Source: Argyresthia goedartella (Eukaryota > Arthropoda > Insecta > Lepidoptera > Argyresthiidae). From it: 64,000 nt of DNA. Where the stretch lies: the NCBI GenBank assembly GCA_949825045.1, contig OX463827.1, positions 5,106,501-5,170,500 of the forward strand. The letters are read 5' to 3'. The stretch's first letter is position 1. Each line of letters starts with the position of its first letter. Positions 1-11,021 of this stretch are shown piece after piece. The translations under genes were made by a program, and so were the position numbers. The notes under the pieces were generated by a model. The model searched no databases and was not told where the DNA came from. It worked only from the letters and a program-made list of their open reading frames with translations.

Positions 1-204
1 TGGGAGCCCCCTTAAATATTTCTTTTATCCTGTTTTTTAGTATTTTTTGTTATAGCGGCAACATAAATACATCATCTGTGAAAATTTCAACTGTCTAACT
101 ATCACGGTTAGTGAGATACAGCCTGGTGACAGACGGACGGACGGACAGCGGAGTCTTAGTAATAGGGACCCGTTTGGAACCCTTCGGGTACGGAACCCTA
201 AAAA
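1..204 (+). repeat. P-family short interspersed repeat, 3' part (P1)
   Basis: Cut by the window start. It contains the family landmarks: a segment on tolerance of a gacggacggacgg microsatellite near 130-150, then gtcttagtaatagg, then the terminal gtacggaaccctaaaa. The same order recurs at 3515, 32088, 33988 and, reversed, at 42505. Non-coding; no protein is supported. Confidence 0.8.
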
Positions 205-316
205 GAGTGCTTTAGACCACACAACTGAAGTAAAACTTCTTTAGCTCTAATGCTTCAAAAATACATCTCATGCACTGTGTCTGGCTATGAGAGGAAGAGA
301 GAAAGAATATCCGCTT

Positions 317-440
317 GATTGCAAATGGGTAGTACTACTACCCATGGATTTTTTTACCGTAGATTGCAAATGGGTAGTACTACTACCCAAGCATTTTTTT
401 ACCGTAGATTGCAAATGGGTAGTACTACTACCCATAGGCA
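317..440. repeat. 45-bp tandem repeat, three units, each with a palindrome
   Basis: Units start at 317, 362 and 407, exactly 45 bp apart. Each opens with gattgcaaa and contains tgggtagtactactaccca, a perfect inverted repeat with 9-bp arms around one central base. Units 1 and 2 end in a T run plus accgta. The third unit loses the T-run half. No function is known to me. Confidence 0.9.
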
Positions 441-1319
441 TTTTGTGACGGACTATGTGACAAAACCTATTGTCTCTGTCACACTAATGATTAATTCAGT
501 AAGGATCGTATTCCATCTCGTTTTCGGTTAAATAACCTTTATTTTGAGATACGACAACGTTTTAAACAATCCCAGCGATGGAAAAAGAATGATGCAATTC
601 ATTCCGTTCACTCCAGTGTCAAGTGTTGTTGTGTTGTGGAATTTGTGGTGTGATATTAAATAATTATGTGAGTATTTAGCTGATAATTGTTCATTTTCAT
701 ATAGATTAGTTCCTTCCGCTACTGCCCAAACAAAAAACATTTGCTCAAAACCAGATTTCGTGCAATGTTTCACAAGTTTTGTCAACACAGGTTTGTTCAA
801 CCGAAATGTTATACAATTTCGTCATAGGCAATATTTTTCCGGGCTGGATTATGCAATTGCCTACATTTTTATAAATAAACTTACGAGTTAAATATGCTTT
901 CAATACATACTAAATTTGTAATATTATGTGTAATAGAAAATAAGATATATTTTTTTTAATCCGGGTGATTAACCACGGGGCGCTAGCAACCGCTAGCGAA
1001 AGTTTAAATACATATAAATAAATATTTTTTATCTACATATTGCGAGTTTATTTTTTTTCCATGTGTAATATTAATACAGGAATCTTTTCAATAAATAAAA
1101 TAAGTAGGTTATCGCTTTACTTTTTTAGATATATATTTTTACATTGACCCTAGTCGATTTTACGCTTGAAGTCTATGTTTACAGCTATGTATGATTGTAC
1201 AAGAGTATCAAATTCAATCAACACGTATGCCATTAGAATGTTTAGTTTACGAGCACTAACAATAACAACACTTCAAGCGGTATTCTCAAGAACCCATAGT
1301 CATAAATAATGTTTTTGTA
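441..1319. other. AT-rich stretch without a supported feature
   Basis: Short open frames on either strand have no recognisable motif. Nothing here matches the repeat families seen elsewhere in the window. Confidence 0.5.
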
Positions 1320-1550
1320 GAGCGAGCCGCCGCGCAGCGGGCAGGCCCTCGATGACGTGTTTTTTATGGCAATCGACGGTTTTTTTTTTGCCGCGCCGCT
1401 GGCAATCGACGCATGATAATTTCCGGAGGCGATATCAACTGAGCGGATATGTGCGCGCGCACCTCTCGTTCGCCTCGCCCGATCACACTTTTCGTAACGC
1501 TCTCGTCACGCCTTCGCCAGCTTACTCCCCAAGTCAAGTGTGCGTATAGA
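1320..1550. other. GC/CpG-rich block
   Basis: A sharp local rise in GC and CpG inside AT-rich DNA, with two copies of tggcaatcgacg about 43 bp apart and a gtgcgcgcgcac palindrome. It could be a repeat fragment or promoter-like island. No gene is seen downstream. Confidence 0.3.
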
Positions 1551-1689
1551 AGTTTTACTTCAAAAATGTTTCTAGTAAAAAAAACGTTTAGATAAAATAA
1601 ATCGTGGGAAAAAAATAAAGGAAAATGTTATTTCGGCAAATTTATCTATACACTCCGTATATCTTCCTCCACGGTCAAAACATTTGCTG

Positions 1690-1893
1690 CACGGAACCTC
1701 CAACCAAAACGTCATCTGAGTATATGTTTTGTATTTGTTGATTTTTTCAAAAAGCGCTCAATAAATTTTGATAAAATTTATCTGGGACTAGGTACCTCTG
1801 AATGACCAAACAAGAATAATTAAAATCGGTTCATAATTGATGGAGTAATCGGGTAACAAACAAAATTTCCTCCTTTTTTAAGTCGGTTAAAAA
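1690..1893 (+). repeat. N-family repeat (N1)
   Basis: Shares ordered blocks with 46640-46965: ccaaaacgtcatctg, a Ttgttgatttttt run, agcgct, then atcggt.cataattga.ggagtaat. It ends near aagtcggtt, whereas the other copy starts near aaccgact, so the full element probably has inverted ends. Non-coding. Confidence 0.65.
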
Positions 1894-1944
1894 TTGTTGA
1901 GGTATCTCATTGGAAGTAATATTTATATTATATTTATATAATAA

Positions 1945-2090
1945 TTTCATTTTACACAGATAGGTTTGCTGGAAGAAATCTCTGTTGAGAGATAAGGTCA
2001 CCCTTGCCTTTTAATTTCGTGTATAATTGTATTGTTGTAATGTTCTGTGCAATAAAGAATTGTGAATTGTGAAGTAAATAAAAGGCAACA
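1945..2090 (+). mobile_element. K-family LINE 3' tail (K1)
   Basis: A 5'-truncated copy containing only the 3' untranslated end. Landmarks are ctggaagaaatctct...agagataagg, a small hairpin, followed by gtgcaataaagaattgtgaa. The same hairpin and AATAAAG tail lie beyond the open reverse transcriptase segment of K7 (62430-63705), which identifies the family. Confidence 0.75.
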
Positions 2091-2094
2091 AATA

Positions 2095-2433
2095 TAATGA
2101 TCACCAAAATATTTTTTTCCCACAACAATATGGATAAATGAACACCATAAGTTGCAAAAAATATCAGGGCAAAATACTGCGGTAGCTTAGGTGAAGGGTA
2201 AAGGGGGTGAGCGAAGCGAAGCCCCCTTTATCCTTCGTGTTAGGTTGAACATGTAAGAACAACAAAAAATACTTAAAACATAAACTTAAGTACACAAAAC
2301 ATAAAAAGAAGTTTGGTGATCATTTATCCAAACACAATTTGGTGGACATTTACCCATTCTGGCAGTAATTTCGAATTTATTGGTAGTAAAAAAGGTGCGT
2401 TTTTGGTAGTCGTTTAAACACAAGCCTAAATAA
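2095..2433 (-). repeat. A-family hairpin element, long version (A1)
   Basis: The core reads, on the minus strand, cacgaaggataaaggggg, loop, ccccctttacccttcacc, then ctaagctaccgcagtattttg. Its outer parts (ggtgatcattta, taccaaaaacg on the minus strand) match copy A9 at 58735, not the shorter A copies. Non-coding, stem-forming. Confidence 0.8.
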
Positions 2434-2954
2434 AATGTTCTAAATACTGTTCTTTATCATACGACCAAAAGCCACTAGCGAAGTTTGTTAAACGAACGTG
2501 CTTAGATATCAGATTGTCTCTGATAGCAGGTTTCCCCATTATATTTACCTAGCTATATAGCTAGATAGGTAGTTTTTCCGGTTAGACCTTATTTTAGCAA
2601 TGCTGAACAGTTCCGTCATTTGAGAGAAACATCCAAACACCATGTTCCCAGCACCGCGATCCCAAACACTTTTAAAAAACAGATTAAATAAAACTTCTGG
2701 CAATTATACCAAAAATGTGCCCTTTGCCAAGAATTCCCTTGTAATAAACCGAGTCCACGCGTCCTCGTCTAATGGGACCGCGAATGCAACTCTGAGATTT
2801 AATTTCAAATCTAAAACGCATCAAGTAATTACGAAAGCTATGTAAAAACTCGCTTTTCGTCGATGCTGGGTAGGGTGAGAATGAGTTGAGGTTTTAACAT
2901 AAAAAAAATATTATATAGGCACATACATTCCTTCTGGCGAAATACCTAAAAGTT
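2434..2954. other. No supported feature
   Basis: A 67-codon open frame at 2642-2845 (+) has no motif I recognise. A 30-bp SINE-like scrap (aggcacatacattccttctgg) lies near 2920. Confidence 0.4.
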
Positions 2955-3039
2955 TCCTTTTCCTGTGCGGGATTCAGCCATGAATCACCACTTAAAAGTG
3001 AAAGTTTCTTTTTCAATCTCAAACCATAATAAATTCATA
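2955..3039 (+). repeat. M-family repeat fragment
   Basis: Matches ttcctgtgcgggattcagcc, aagaatcaccactt and aactcaaaccataat, blocks that recur at 22590-22680 (+) and 36590-36675 (-). It is followed directly by K2, so the two old insertions abut. Confidence 0.7.
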
Positions 3040-3195
3040 TTCATATATTCTTTATTGCACATAAATCGTAATAGTAAGGTAACAAAACATTTTATGAGCA
3101 AAGGCGAGCTTATCTCTAAAGAGAGATTTCTACCAGAAAACCTAGGCAGGACAGGAAAAATTGGGCAACAGGAGAGTCCTAGTGAGCAATAAAAC
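3040..3195 (-). mobile_element. K-family LINE 3' tail (K2)
   Basis: Reverse orientation. It starts at the tail (ttctttattgcacataaa) and includes gcgagcttatctct...agagatttct, the family's small hairpin. Strongly 5'-truncated, with no coding part. Confidence 0.75.
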
Positions 3196-3392
3196 TGTAC
3201 ACATCTAATTGTTTACAACTAAAACATAATAGTTTACAACTAAAACATAATTCATTAGTTTAGTTTATCATCATATTTTTTTTATTTTTATTTTTCTCCA
3301 TGTTACTATATGAGAGTTAACTTGTAGAAGTGCATTATTTAATGATTTGAGTTTTTGGTTATTGACTTTTTTAAACTAGGATACTCCGTAAC

Positions 3393-3475
3393 GCGGGAAC
3401 CGGAAACAGCAACATCACACACATATAAACATACAAGACCTGGGGATTTGTTTTTTTTCCTTCCCAACCGGGAAC
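3393..3475 (-). repeat. tRNA-derived SINE fragment
   Basis: Contains gggaaccggaaacagcaaca, tcacacacatataaacat and caagacctgggga, the middle of the SINE seen complete at 27612-27825 and 35868-36043. Its downstream edge runs into the P2 repeat. Confidence 0.7.
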
Positions 3476-3514
3476 GCAACGCGATAGAGGTCTTTCCCGA
3501 TTGTATTTCTGATC

Positions 3515-3866
3515 CAAAAAAAACGGTCAAGTGCGAGTCGAACTTGCGCACGAAGGATTCCGTACCACCGTACAATGGTAGGGATGGTGTGGAGTGAATA
3601 GTTTGGATTGTACGTAACAAAATATTGTTTACAAAGTTATTGGTGCGGCCACTTCCACACTCCATGTAACTACGTAACCAGGTGTAATCATAAGTTAATA
3701 TGTGGTTTACAGATAAATACATTATATTATTCTGTTTTTTAGTGTTGAAATCTATGAAAATTTCAACTGTCTAATTATCACGGTTCATGAGATACAGACG
3801 GACGGACGGACAGCGGAGTCTTAGTAATTGGGTCCCATTTTACCCTTTGGGTACGGAACCCTAAAA
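3515..3866 (+). repeat. P-family repeat (P2), internally shortened
   Basis: Begins gtcaagtgcgagtcgaactt, continues with cgtaccaccgtacaatgg, and ends gggtacggaaccctaaaa. The stretch seen in P7 between about 34170 and 34230 is partly missing. The two ends carry complementary gttccgtacc and ggtacggaac, so the element can fold end to end. Confidence 0.85.
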
Positions 3867-4030
3867 CTATCCAAATGTTATAGTGTAATCACTTGTATCT
3901 TTTCCTTACAACATTACCAATCCCTAATGTACACTTACTTGAAGTTAGTAAATGAAGTTTTCAGATTAAGTGCATACATGGTAATTTTTTTTACTAAAAT
4001 ACTTGATAATTGAAATAATCATCGGCTAAC

Positions 4031-5040
4031 CTTAAGAAAGCCGGCCGTTTCAGATGCTTTTGCTGATTTTTGTATGCTTTATTAGGGGATTTATAGATGA
4101 TTTCAAAATACGCGAACCATCGGAAATAATTATTTTTCAAGTTATATTTATTAAATATATTTCAAGCATGCGGAACCGTGGGGATGTATTAGGGCGGAAA
4201 ACACGAATTTGCCGGTTTTTTTAACGTAAGATGTCGTTCAAAGTTCATTGACCCCGTGGTCATTGACCTTGACCTTGAACTTGACCATTCGTGTAAATTT
4301 CAAAGAACATTCACAGTTTAGCCATTTTTTGTGCATATTTCACAAAAAATTCTCAGTTTTGCCGTTTCGGAATATTAAATCCAAATCAGGGCACCTCACT
4401 ACCTAGGCAGTCCTTCCTAGGCTGCCTTGTGGCTAGACTCTAGTGTTTTTTATGAGCCGGGGGCGCGGAGGGGCGCAGGCGACCGCGCACTGTTGCGCAT
4501 CAAGCTAGACGGAGCGGCCGAGGATCGCCGACCATCAAGCCGAGGCTGCTGAGGCGAGCGTGGGTGCACTGCAGTGTGGGGGCATCGCCGCAGCCCCGTG
4601 GTAACCGGAGCTAAGGCGGCTTCGAAATAATAATGTGATACAGGTCACCTTTGTGGCGAAAATTATGGTAACATAACCTCAAAAATGAGTAAATACTAAA
4701 AGTATTTTTCTCAAGAACGATGCATTACCATTTCATGGGAGTGGTGTCAGGGGGAAGGAGTACCCCCCAAAATTTCTACCGAAAAATGTACAAAAGGTAA
4801 ATTTCAAGGTCAAGGATGATGACCTCGAGGTGGATGAACTGTGAACGACATCAAGCGTCAAAAAACGGCAAAACTGAGAATAGTCTGCGAAGTATACAGG
4901 AAAGGTCGAGATTTAAAAAAAAAAAACTATTTGGAATCTAATAATTTCCGACGGTTCGCGTTTTTTGAAATCATCTATAAATCTACTAATAAAGCATAAA
5001 AATATCAGCAAAAGCATCTGAAAAGACCGGCTTTCTAAAG
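4031..5040. mobile_element. 1.0-kb non-autonomous DNA element with long terminal inverted repeats (T)
   Basis: The left end (cttaagaaagccggccg) and the reverse complement of the right end (ctttagaaagccggtct) open inverted repeats that stay alignable for roughly 100 bp, including cagatgcttttgctgat, atgctttatta, tagatgatttcaaaa and acgcgaacc.tcggaaat. Weaker symmetry continues inward through the ttgaccttgacctt blocks. The centre (about 4440-4640) is strikingly GC-rich and non-repetitive. There is no transposase, and no clear target duplication at the edges. Superfamily unassigned. Confidence 0.75.
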
Positions 5041-5548
5041 TCCTTCCTAATCCCTTCTTCTTCTTCGTTTAAATATGGCATGCTAACCTCTTTTGAGGTT
5101 AATTTTTTTAACAGTGTCAAGTGTATTTGAAACATCACTATTTGGTCAAGTTCTCTGTCGAGAACCTGGAATTTAATGTTGAGAATTGGCTTTGCACTGT
5201 TCTGATATATTTTTTAAATAATTTATTTTGAAAATATGCTTAGACCATTTTAAGAAACAAATTTAAATATTTTTGGGTTTTATTCATTACGTATATTTAA
5301 AAAGAAGCTAAAACTTTACCCCCAAAAAGTAAACGTGACGTCACTAGGGACGTAATGGGATAAATTTCTTTGCCTGCCACAAAAAAAGTGGCAGTCAAGC
5401 AACCAAAGACTTCTTTCTTTCTTTCTTAGACAGTTCACTTCTCTCATATATGAGAGTGATGAGTCACTCACGTCAGTCCTAACCTAACCAAGACAAAATT
5501 ATTGATTATTATTGTGATATGAATTAAAACATCTAATCGTTTTTCATA

Positions 5549-5716
5549 ATGGATATCAAAGAGTGTTTCGTCCCATCATGTTCAAGCAACAGTGATAACC
5601 CGGATTTGTTATTCGTACCAATTCTAACAAAACAACTAGGTATTATTAATAATTCAAGAAAAGATATGTACAATAAATACAAAATTGCATACCTATTACC
5701 ACAACAAACCAGTTAA
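5549..5716 (+). CDS. Possible THAP-like zinc-finger N-terminus (55 codons)
   Basis: The frame starts ATG at 5549 and stops TAA at 5714-5716. Its first residues, MDIKECFVPSCSSNS, resemble the opening of THAP domains (an N-terminal C-x-V-P-x-C followed later by F-x-x-x-P), and a LLFVPI segment follows at a plausible distance. THAP domains are zinc-coordinating DNA-binding modules of about 90 residues found in host factors and P-element transposases. Here the remaining Cys/His ligands are missing. A ctag|gtatta splice-donor-like site lies at about 5636, so this might be a first exon or a relic. The resemblance is short and I am not sure of it. Confidence 0.25.
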   Translation: MDIKECFVPSCSSNSDNPDLLFVPILTKQLGIINNSRKDMYNKYKIAYLLPQQTS

Positions 5717-6384
5717 GTTCTACAATATGCTTAATTCTCAACCCCTAGGTTGTTTTGAGGCATCGCGATTTCTAACCTTATGCCATTGTATTAAAATTAA
5801 AATCTTAGTACGGGAAAATGGCATCATATGATGCCTTGGGTCGTTGAAGGAAGGAGGAAGAGCATATTGTACGCGTTATACATTATCAAGAAATCTTCAA
5901 TCGTTTGTCACGGCAATACATATGCAATTTTGCAGCCGATAAATAAACATTCTTGTAAAACCTGCAGAAGCTGGACAATCAGAACAGTTTGATTCCAGGA
6001 TCTCAGCATCAGTATCTTACTTACTTACATGAGGGATTTGGCTCCTTTGACTTCAGCAACGTTGTAGTTGCTGGGATTCGAAGTGAACTTTGACATGATC
6101 ATGATTTTTGTAACTTGAGGTACATTTCGCGAATCTCCTTTTTCATAATTAGCCGTTCTTTGTAACGATTAAAAACGAAACGATAAAATATCACAACAAA
6201 CCGCTAAATATAACCAACAATCACGAGAGTCACTCATAGATCACAAACTTTTAGATAGGTCAAATGAATGGCATAGTATTTTATTATTATTTTTTAAATT
6301 AAAATTTAGTAATCTGGTAATGGTTTTGAGATTTCCGTTCCTATCCAGAAAGTTAGCAACCCTAATTATATTTTGCTCCTTAGC
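5717..6384. other. No supported feature
   Basis: No long open frame, and no matching exon for the THAP-like start was found by eye. Confidence 0.4.
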
Positions 6385-6465
6385 ACTACCCGGGAGGACG
6401 TGAAGGGCTGTAGAAATCAAGTATTTCCTTCAGATGTGAGCAACTACCTCCCCCGCTACAGTTAA
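6385..6465. repeat. Short dispersed repeat
   Basis: Contains agtatttccttcagatgtga gcaac, also present with small changes at 35240-35320 and 44165-44215. Origin unknown; possibly the end of a LINE or SINE. Confidence 0.4.
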
Positions 6466-6496
6466 TTAAATCTTAAAAGTGATATCATGATAGATA

Positions 6497-6815
6497 AAAC
6501 CGCCAAGTGCTAGTCAAAACATATTTTTTTTGTTGCACAAAATTACGGTTTTCGGATTTTTCCTGTAACTTCCACGAATCTTGGACAACGGGAAGTACCC
6601 TATATGTTTTGATTCGCTTGCGAGTATCATAAATCACCGAATCCATTGAACGCATTGACTACAACAACTTCAAGGGACTACAAATAGATACGAGTACTTG
6701 ATATTGATTTCCAGTAAGGAATAAGACTTCATAGGATCATTTCTAATTTTAACTCAGTACCACCACACTTTCCTGACAGACCAGACAGACGGACAACGAA
6801 GTGATCCTATAAATT
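6497..6815 (+). repeat. P-superfamily repeat, divergent subtype (P3)
   Basis: Opens ccgccaagtgctagtc and ends with agacagacggacaacgaagt and gatcctata. These are the same landmarks in the same order as the P family but with a different interior. Non-coding. Confidence 0.6.
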
Positions 6816-7837
6816 ATCTAAAAAAATGAAGAATAACCGTGGTCCGTGCAAAGGTCCCCATCACTCCAAGCGGAAAGACCCGCAGTGTGAGAGGGAAGGA
6901 ATCGGGAAAAAATGAAAAAACGTAGCGCTAAACGACAGAAAAATTGTTTAAAAATAAACTACGCTATTTTGTTAAAAAGTGTTTTAAGGAGATTTTGCGA
7001 ATACATAATATCTATATTTTGAACGCAACTCCACAATGCAATTAGTTAGGATTTCAGAATAACAGAAAAACATTAAACAATTTAGAGGAGTTTTCGTAAT
7101 TAAATTCTATCGAGAAAATTTCATCCAATCGCGTTTTCCTTTTGTGAAAATCTTAATCAAATACTCAATGAACGTTAACCCAAAAATCAAATCTGTAGAT
7201 GACTTCGTGGTGGAGTAAATAGATTCGAAAAAAGTCCCATATTTTTTTCGTAGCACCTTAAATCTGGCTACCCTACAACGGCAAGCATGCGGGCAACATT
7301 AATTAGTAAACAGTCAACCGTCTGCAGCTCACAACAGAGCTCTGTTTTTCTTGTTCCTACTTCCCTCTCCACGGCTTTCTAGTTGGATTTGAAAAAATAT
7401 AAATTTCTCTGTTTTTCCCCGAGTTACTTACTTGTGTTTCTCTCCAGAGCCGTGTCTTGGTGCTGAGTACTGCTGAGTGTTTAATTAATGAACTTGATTT
7501 GTGCTTTTTTTCCTTTCTAGGGATAGTGAATTGTTTCTAGTGTTTTCCGTTTGCCCGTTGCACAGGCAAGATTAGCTGAATGAAAAAGTAATCGAATTAT
7601 GTATGTATGTATACCGAGGTTATTCTTAATCTGAATACAGCATCGCAATCGATTTTGAAAATTGGCCAACAGACAATTAAAGTTGCAATAAAAACAGCTC
7701 GTGTGAAATAAAACTGTTGGGATTTGGTCAGTTTTACAACTGATACATTTCAAATTCAAATTAGATGGGAAAATGTCCATCAGCGCCCGACGATACGGGT
7801 GGTCCAGTGTGGTTGTCGATGACGCTAGCTGGCACTC
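6816..7837. other. No supported feature
   Basis: AT-rich. The 87-codon minus-strand frame at 7517-7780 shows no family motif. A short agctca...gagctc symmetry near 7330 looks incidental. Confidence 0.4.
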
Positions 7838-10500
7838 GAAGAGTCAAAGTCAAAGTACTTTATTTCTGTAGATATTTACATATACTTAGCAAACGTCAAT
7901 TTTGCCTCTTCTCTACATTGGACCACTGTGGTAGAAGAAGGGCGTAGAAACTCCCACAGATTGATTTTTAGATCTCTTTTAAAAATAGGTTGTGCTTAAC
8001 TATTACAAATATGAAATTTTTTATTAATATGATTAATAAGCAGGAATAAATAATTACAAAATTATTAACAGCAAGGCCTGTGTTGAGCTAGATTAACCCC
8101 ATACAGTCCTGTCATTTAAGTAATCTTGAACATTGTAATGTCCCTTTTTTGATAAAGTCGCTTTAACATGCTTTTTAAATTGCTCGAATGGCAATTTCAA
8201 AATCTCCAGAGGTATCTTATAATAGTAGAGAATACACTGACCCTTGAAATAATTGCTAACCTTCGCGAGTCTAAATCGGGGCACACACAGTCTGTGATTA
8301 TTTCTTAGGTTAACATTACAGCTATCGCAAATTTTAGAAAATGTTGTAAGGTTCTTGCGTACATACATTATATTTTCGAAAATAAATTGACTAGCTACTG
8401 TTAGTATGTCAATTTCTTTAAAAAGCTCTCTTAAGGAGTCTGTTCGTTATAAATTATAAATTGCTCGAATAGCTCTTTTCTGAAAAATAAAAATAGTTTG
8501 AATATCCGCTGCTTTCCCCCACAACAAGATACCATAGGACATCACACTATGAAAGTAACTAAAATATACTAGCCTAGATGTAGCCACATAGGTGCTTTGT
8601 CTGATGTTCCTAACAGCGTAAGCCGCAAAACTTAATTTGCCAATTTATTTATGTGGGGTCCCCACTGCAATTTGCTATCAATGGTTATTCCAAGAAACTT
8701 CGTATCATTTACTAATTCTAACGTGCTGTTGTCTAACACTAAACTGTTCTCAACTTGCCTGACATTTGGAAGTGAGAATTTGATACACTTGGTTTTACCA
8801 GCGTTTAGCAATAAATTATTAACTGTGAACCAATTCAAGGTTAAAGACAGTACACCATTAACATCATCAAAATCTGCTTTTTGTCTTTAAATTTTGAAGA
8901 CCATTGAAGTATCATCAGCAAATAACACTATGTCAGTTAATTTCTCCACCATGAAAGGCAGATCCTTAATATATACCAGGAACAAGAAAGGATCTAATAT
9001 GGAACCTTGTGGAACGCCAATTTTTACACCCGATCCATCAGATTTAACGCCGTTAACTTCTGCCTTTTAAATTCTATTGCTTAGGTATGATCTTAGTAGA
9101 TCTGCAAAAATGTAGGACTGCATATTTATTTTGAACTCCGTAATGATTTAATTTAATTAATAGCGTATTATGATCAACACAATCAAACGCCTTCGACAGG
9201 TCGCAAAAAACTCCGATAGCATCCTATGCGGCCTCCCATGCAGAATAAATATGAGATATAAGGGTAATACCTGCATCCGTAATCGATTTACCCTTAGTGA
9301 AACCGTATTGTTTGGCGTGGAGTTGTTTGATACGGTTGAAGTGTGAGAGCATTTGATTGAGTATAATCTTTTCAAATATTTTACTTAGTGTTGGAAGAAC
9401 AGATATTGGTCTGAAATTTGATCACCCTTATCTCCCGATTTGAACAGAGGTATCAGTTCACTGTGTTTCATGAGGTCTGGGAAAGCCCCATCATCAACAC
9501 ATTTATTGAATATATAAGCTAAATGTGGGGCTATAACTAGAATTACTGAACCAATGACTTTGACTGATATACCCCACAGGTCTTCCGTATTTTTTAAGTT
9601 AAGTAATTTAAACATTTTGACAATGTCCTGGGGATATACATGATGAAATTTTAAATATACCTTACTGACGCTCGTGTTATTTTTTTATAAAGTCTCTGCT
9701 TCGTATGGAGATGAATTTAGACGATCTGTTGTGAGTAGGGGTACATTGGTGAAGAATGTTTCAAAAGCTCGAGCAACATCATCGCTGGATTTAACAACAT
9801 CAGCATCTATCTTTAGGCAGAAATCATTGTCCCTTGGTATAACTTTGCCAGTTTCACGGTTTATTATTTGCCAAACTATTTTCATTCTATTATTTGAATT
9901 TTGAATTTTTCTATTAATGTGTAAAGTTTTTGCAGACCTACAAACCAACTTGAAAGTTTTGGAATATTTTTTAACATAGTCATGAAATTTTCGATCAAAG
10001 CTATAGATTTTTTGATCATGAAGGTCATACAAGATAACTCTACTTTTACGAATTCCAAACGTTGCCCAGTCATTAAATTTCGATTTACCGTTGTAGTCAC
10101 TGACTTTCTTTAATTTAAAAACTTTATTGAATTCTGTCTGAATAATGTTGATAAATAATGTTGGCAAATTTATATCTAAGTTTTTCGTATATGACTCTAG
10201 TCTATGGGATGTAATAGGCCTATAAAATAATGGACCAGTCTTATCCTTAATAGCAATTGGGAATGAAACTATTTGTCCACTGTGATCGCAAGGTAAACAG
10301 TTAATTACACTTTTACTTGTGAATGCACAGTCACAAAAAACGTTATCTAAGCAAGTTTGGCTGGTAAGTATAAATCTAGTTGGCTCTAAAAATACATGAC
10401 ATAAGTTAAATGATTTGAATAAAGTTATTTATCGTTGTTTCATTGTTGTTCCTACAAGCAAATCTACATTAAGATCGCCACAAATAATTAACTTTTAATT
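7838..10500 (-). mobile_element. Jockey/CR1-type LINE, 5'-truncated and broken (J1)
   Basis: Read on the minus strand, this runs from the end of an endonuclease domain near 10500 to a 3' untranslated region and a TTTGAC-type simple tail at about 7840-7860. The 3' region (tctgtgggagtttctacgcc, ctccca.agtggtccaatgta) recurs in six shorter copies in the window (29360, 31310, 37000, 40680, 43665, 44300), which define the family. Because truncation is at the 5' end, target-primed reverse transcription that stopped early is the likely origin. Confidence 0.85.
8093..10500 (-). pseudogene. LINE ORF2 relic: endonuclease end, reverse transcriptase, C-terminal tail
   Basis: Translated on the minus strand in several frames. 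Near 10300-10400 there is an endonuclease C-terminus with a CDHSGQIVSFP segment. Next comes a linker (10167-9685), a finger region with LIPLFKSGDKGDQ (9385-9615), and then palm motifs FTKGKSITDAG and DLSKAFDCVDHNTLL around 9180-9320. GVPQGSILDPFLF and the catalytic FADD box (atcatcagcaaa at 8911-8922, reversed) follow. The thumb has TKCIKFSLPN and FLGITID (8632-8838), and the tail ends ATLSKKGHYNVQDYL (8093-8368). Frameshifts and stops separate these blocks, so no functional enzyme is encoded. The catalytic box itself is intact. Clade is given as Jockey/CR1-type only, since no tree could be made. Confidence 0.85.
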
Positions 10501-10845
10501 AAAATGTGAATATGAAAATTAGTTTTACCCAGACTTAGTTATCTTATGCTTCAAAATGAAGGTAACGGGTTCAGAGAGGGTTCTGACTAAAATCTAACGT
10601 AAGTTTGAAAGGTTTTAAGAGTCATGGAAAAAAGATAAAGTGAATCACGTCCGTATTTTTGATTGGTTAAAAAAGTGCAAAATCTCTGAAGAAACTAGCA
10701 TTTGTGTAATATGGCTTTAAGCATTTAAATCCAATAATTGTTCTAATTTATCAGTATTTAATGAGCTATCAAACCATATATAGTATTAAATAAAAAGAAA
10801 CTTGGTATTATTTACTATGCGGCAAAATATTTGTGACAGAACTTA
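10501..10845. other. No gene; possible maT-end relic at 10834-10855
   Basis: Mostly featureless AT-rich DNA. At 10834 tgacagaacttatg matches 14 bases of the maT terminal repeat described at 19584, followed by a near-match gaccgact. Confidence 0.3.
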
Positions 10846-11021
10846 TGGACCGACTAGGTATTGTGTCATGGTCAAATTTGAAATTTGGAAAGAGATCGCA
10901 CGAGAGTTTAAACAGTCGATAAAATTGTAAACTGTAACGTACTCTGCATACAATAATAACGTGTTAAATTTCGTTAGTTTATAAACAAACAGTTGTTTGT
11001 TGTGAACTAGTTGAAATAAGG

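Noticed and set aside
317..440. CRISPR-like array
   Set aside because: Only three units, no unique spacers, and the context is eukaryotic.
3339..3722. 127-codon minus-strand open frame
   Set aside because: It overlaps the SINE fragment and P2 repeat, so it is a by-product of repeat sequence.
5486..5499. ccTAAcctaacc and similar at 16034 and 24050, like the insect TTAGG telomere repeat
   Set aside because: Only two units each, isolated and in both orientations; not a telomeric array.
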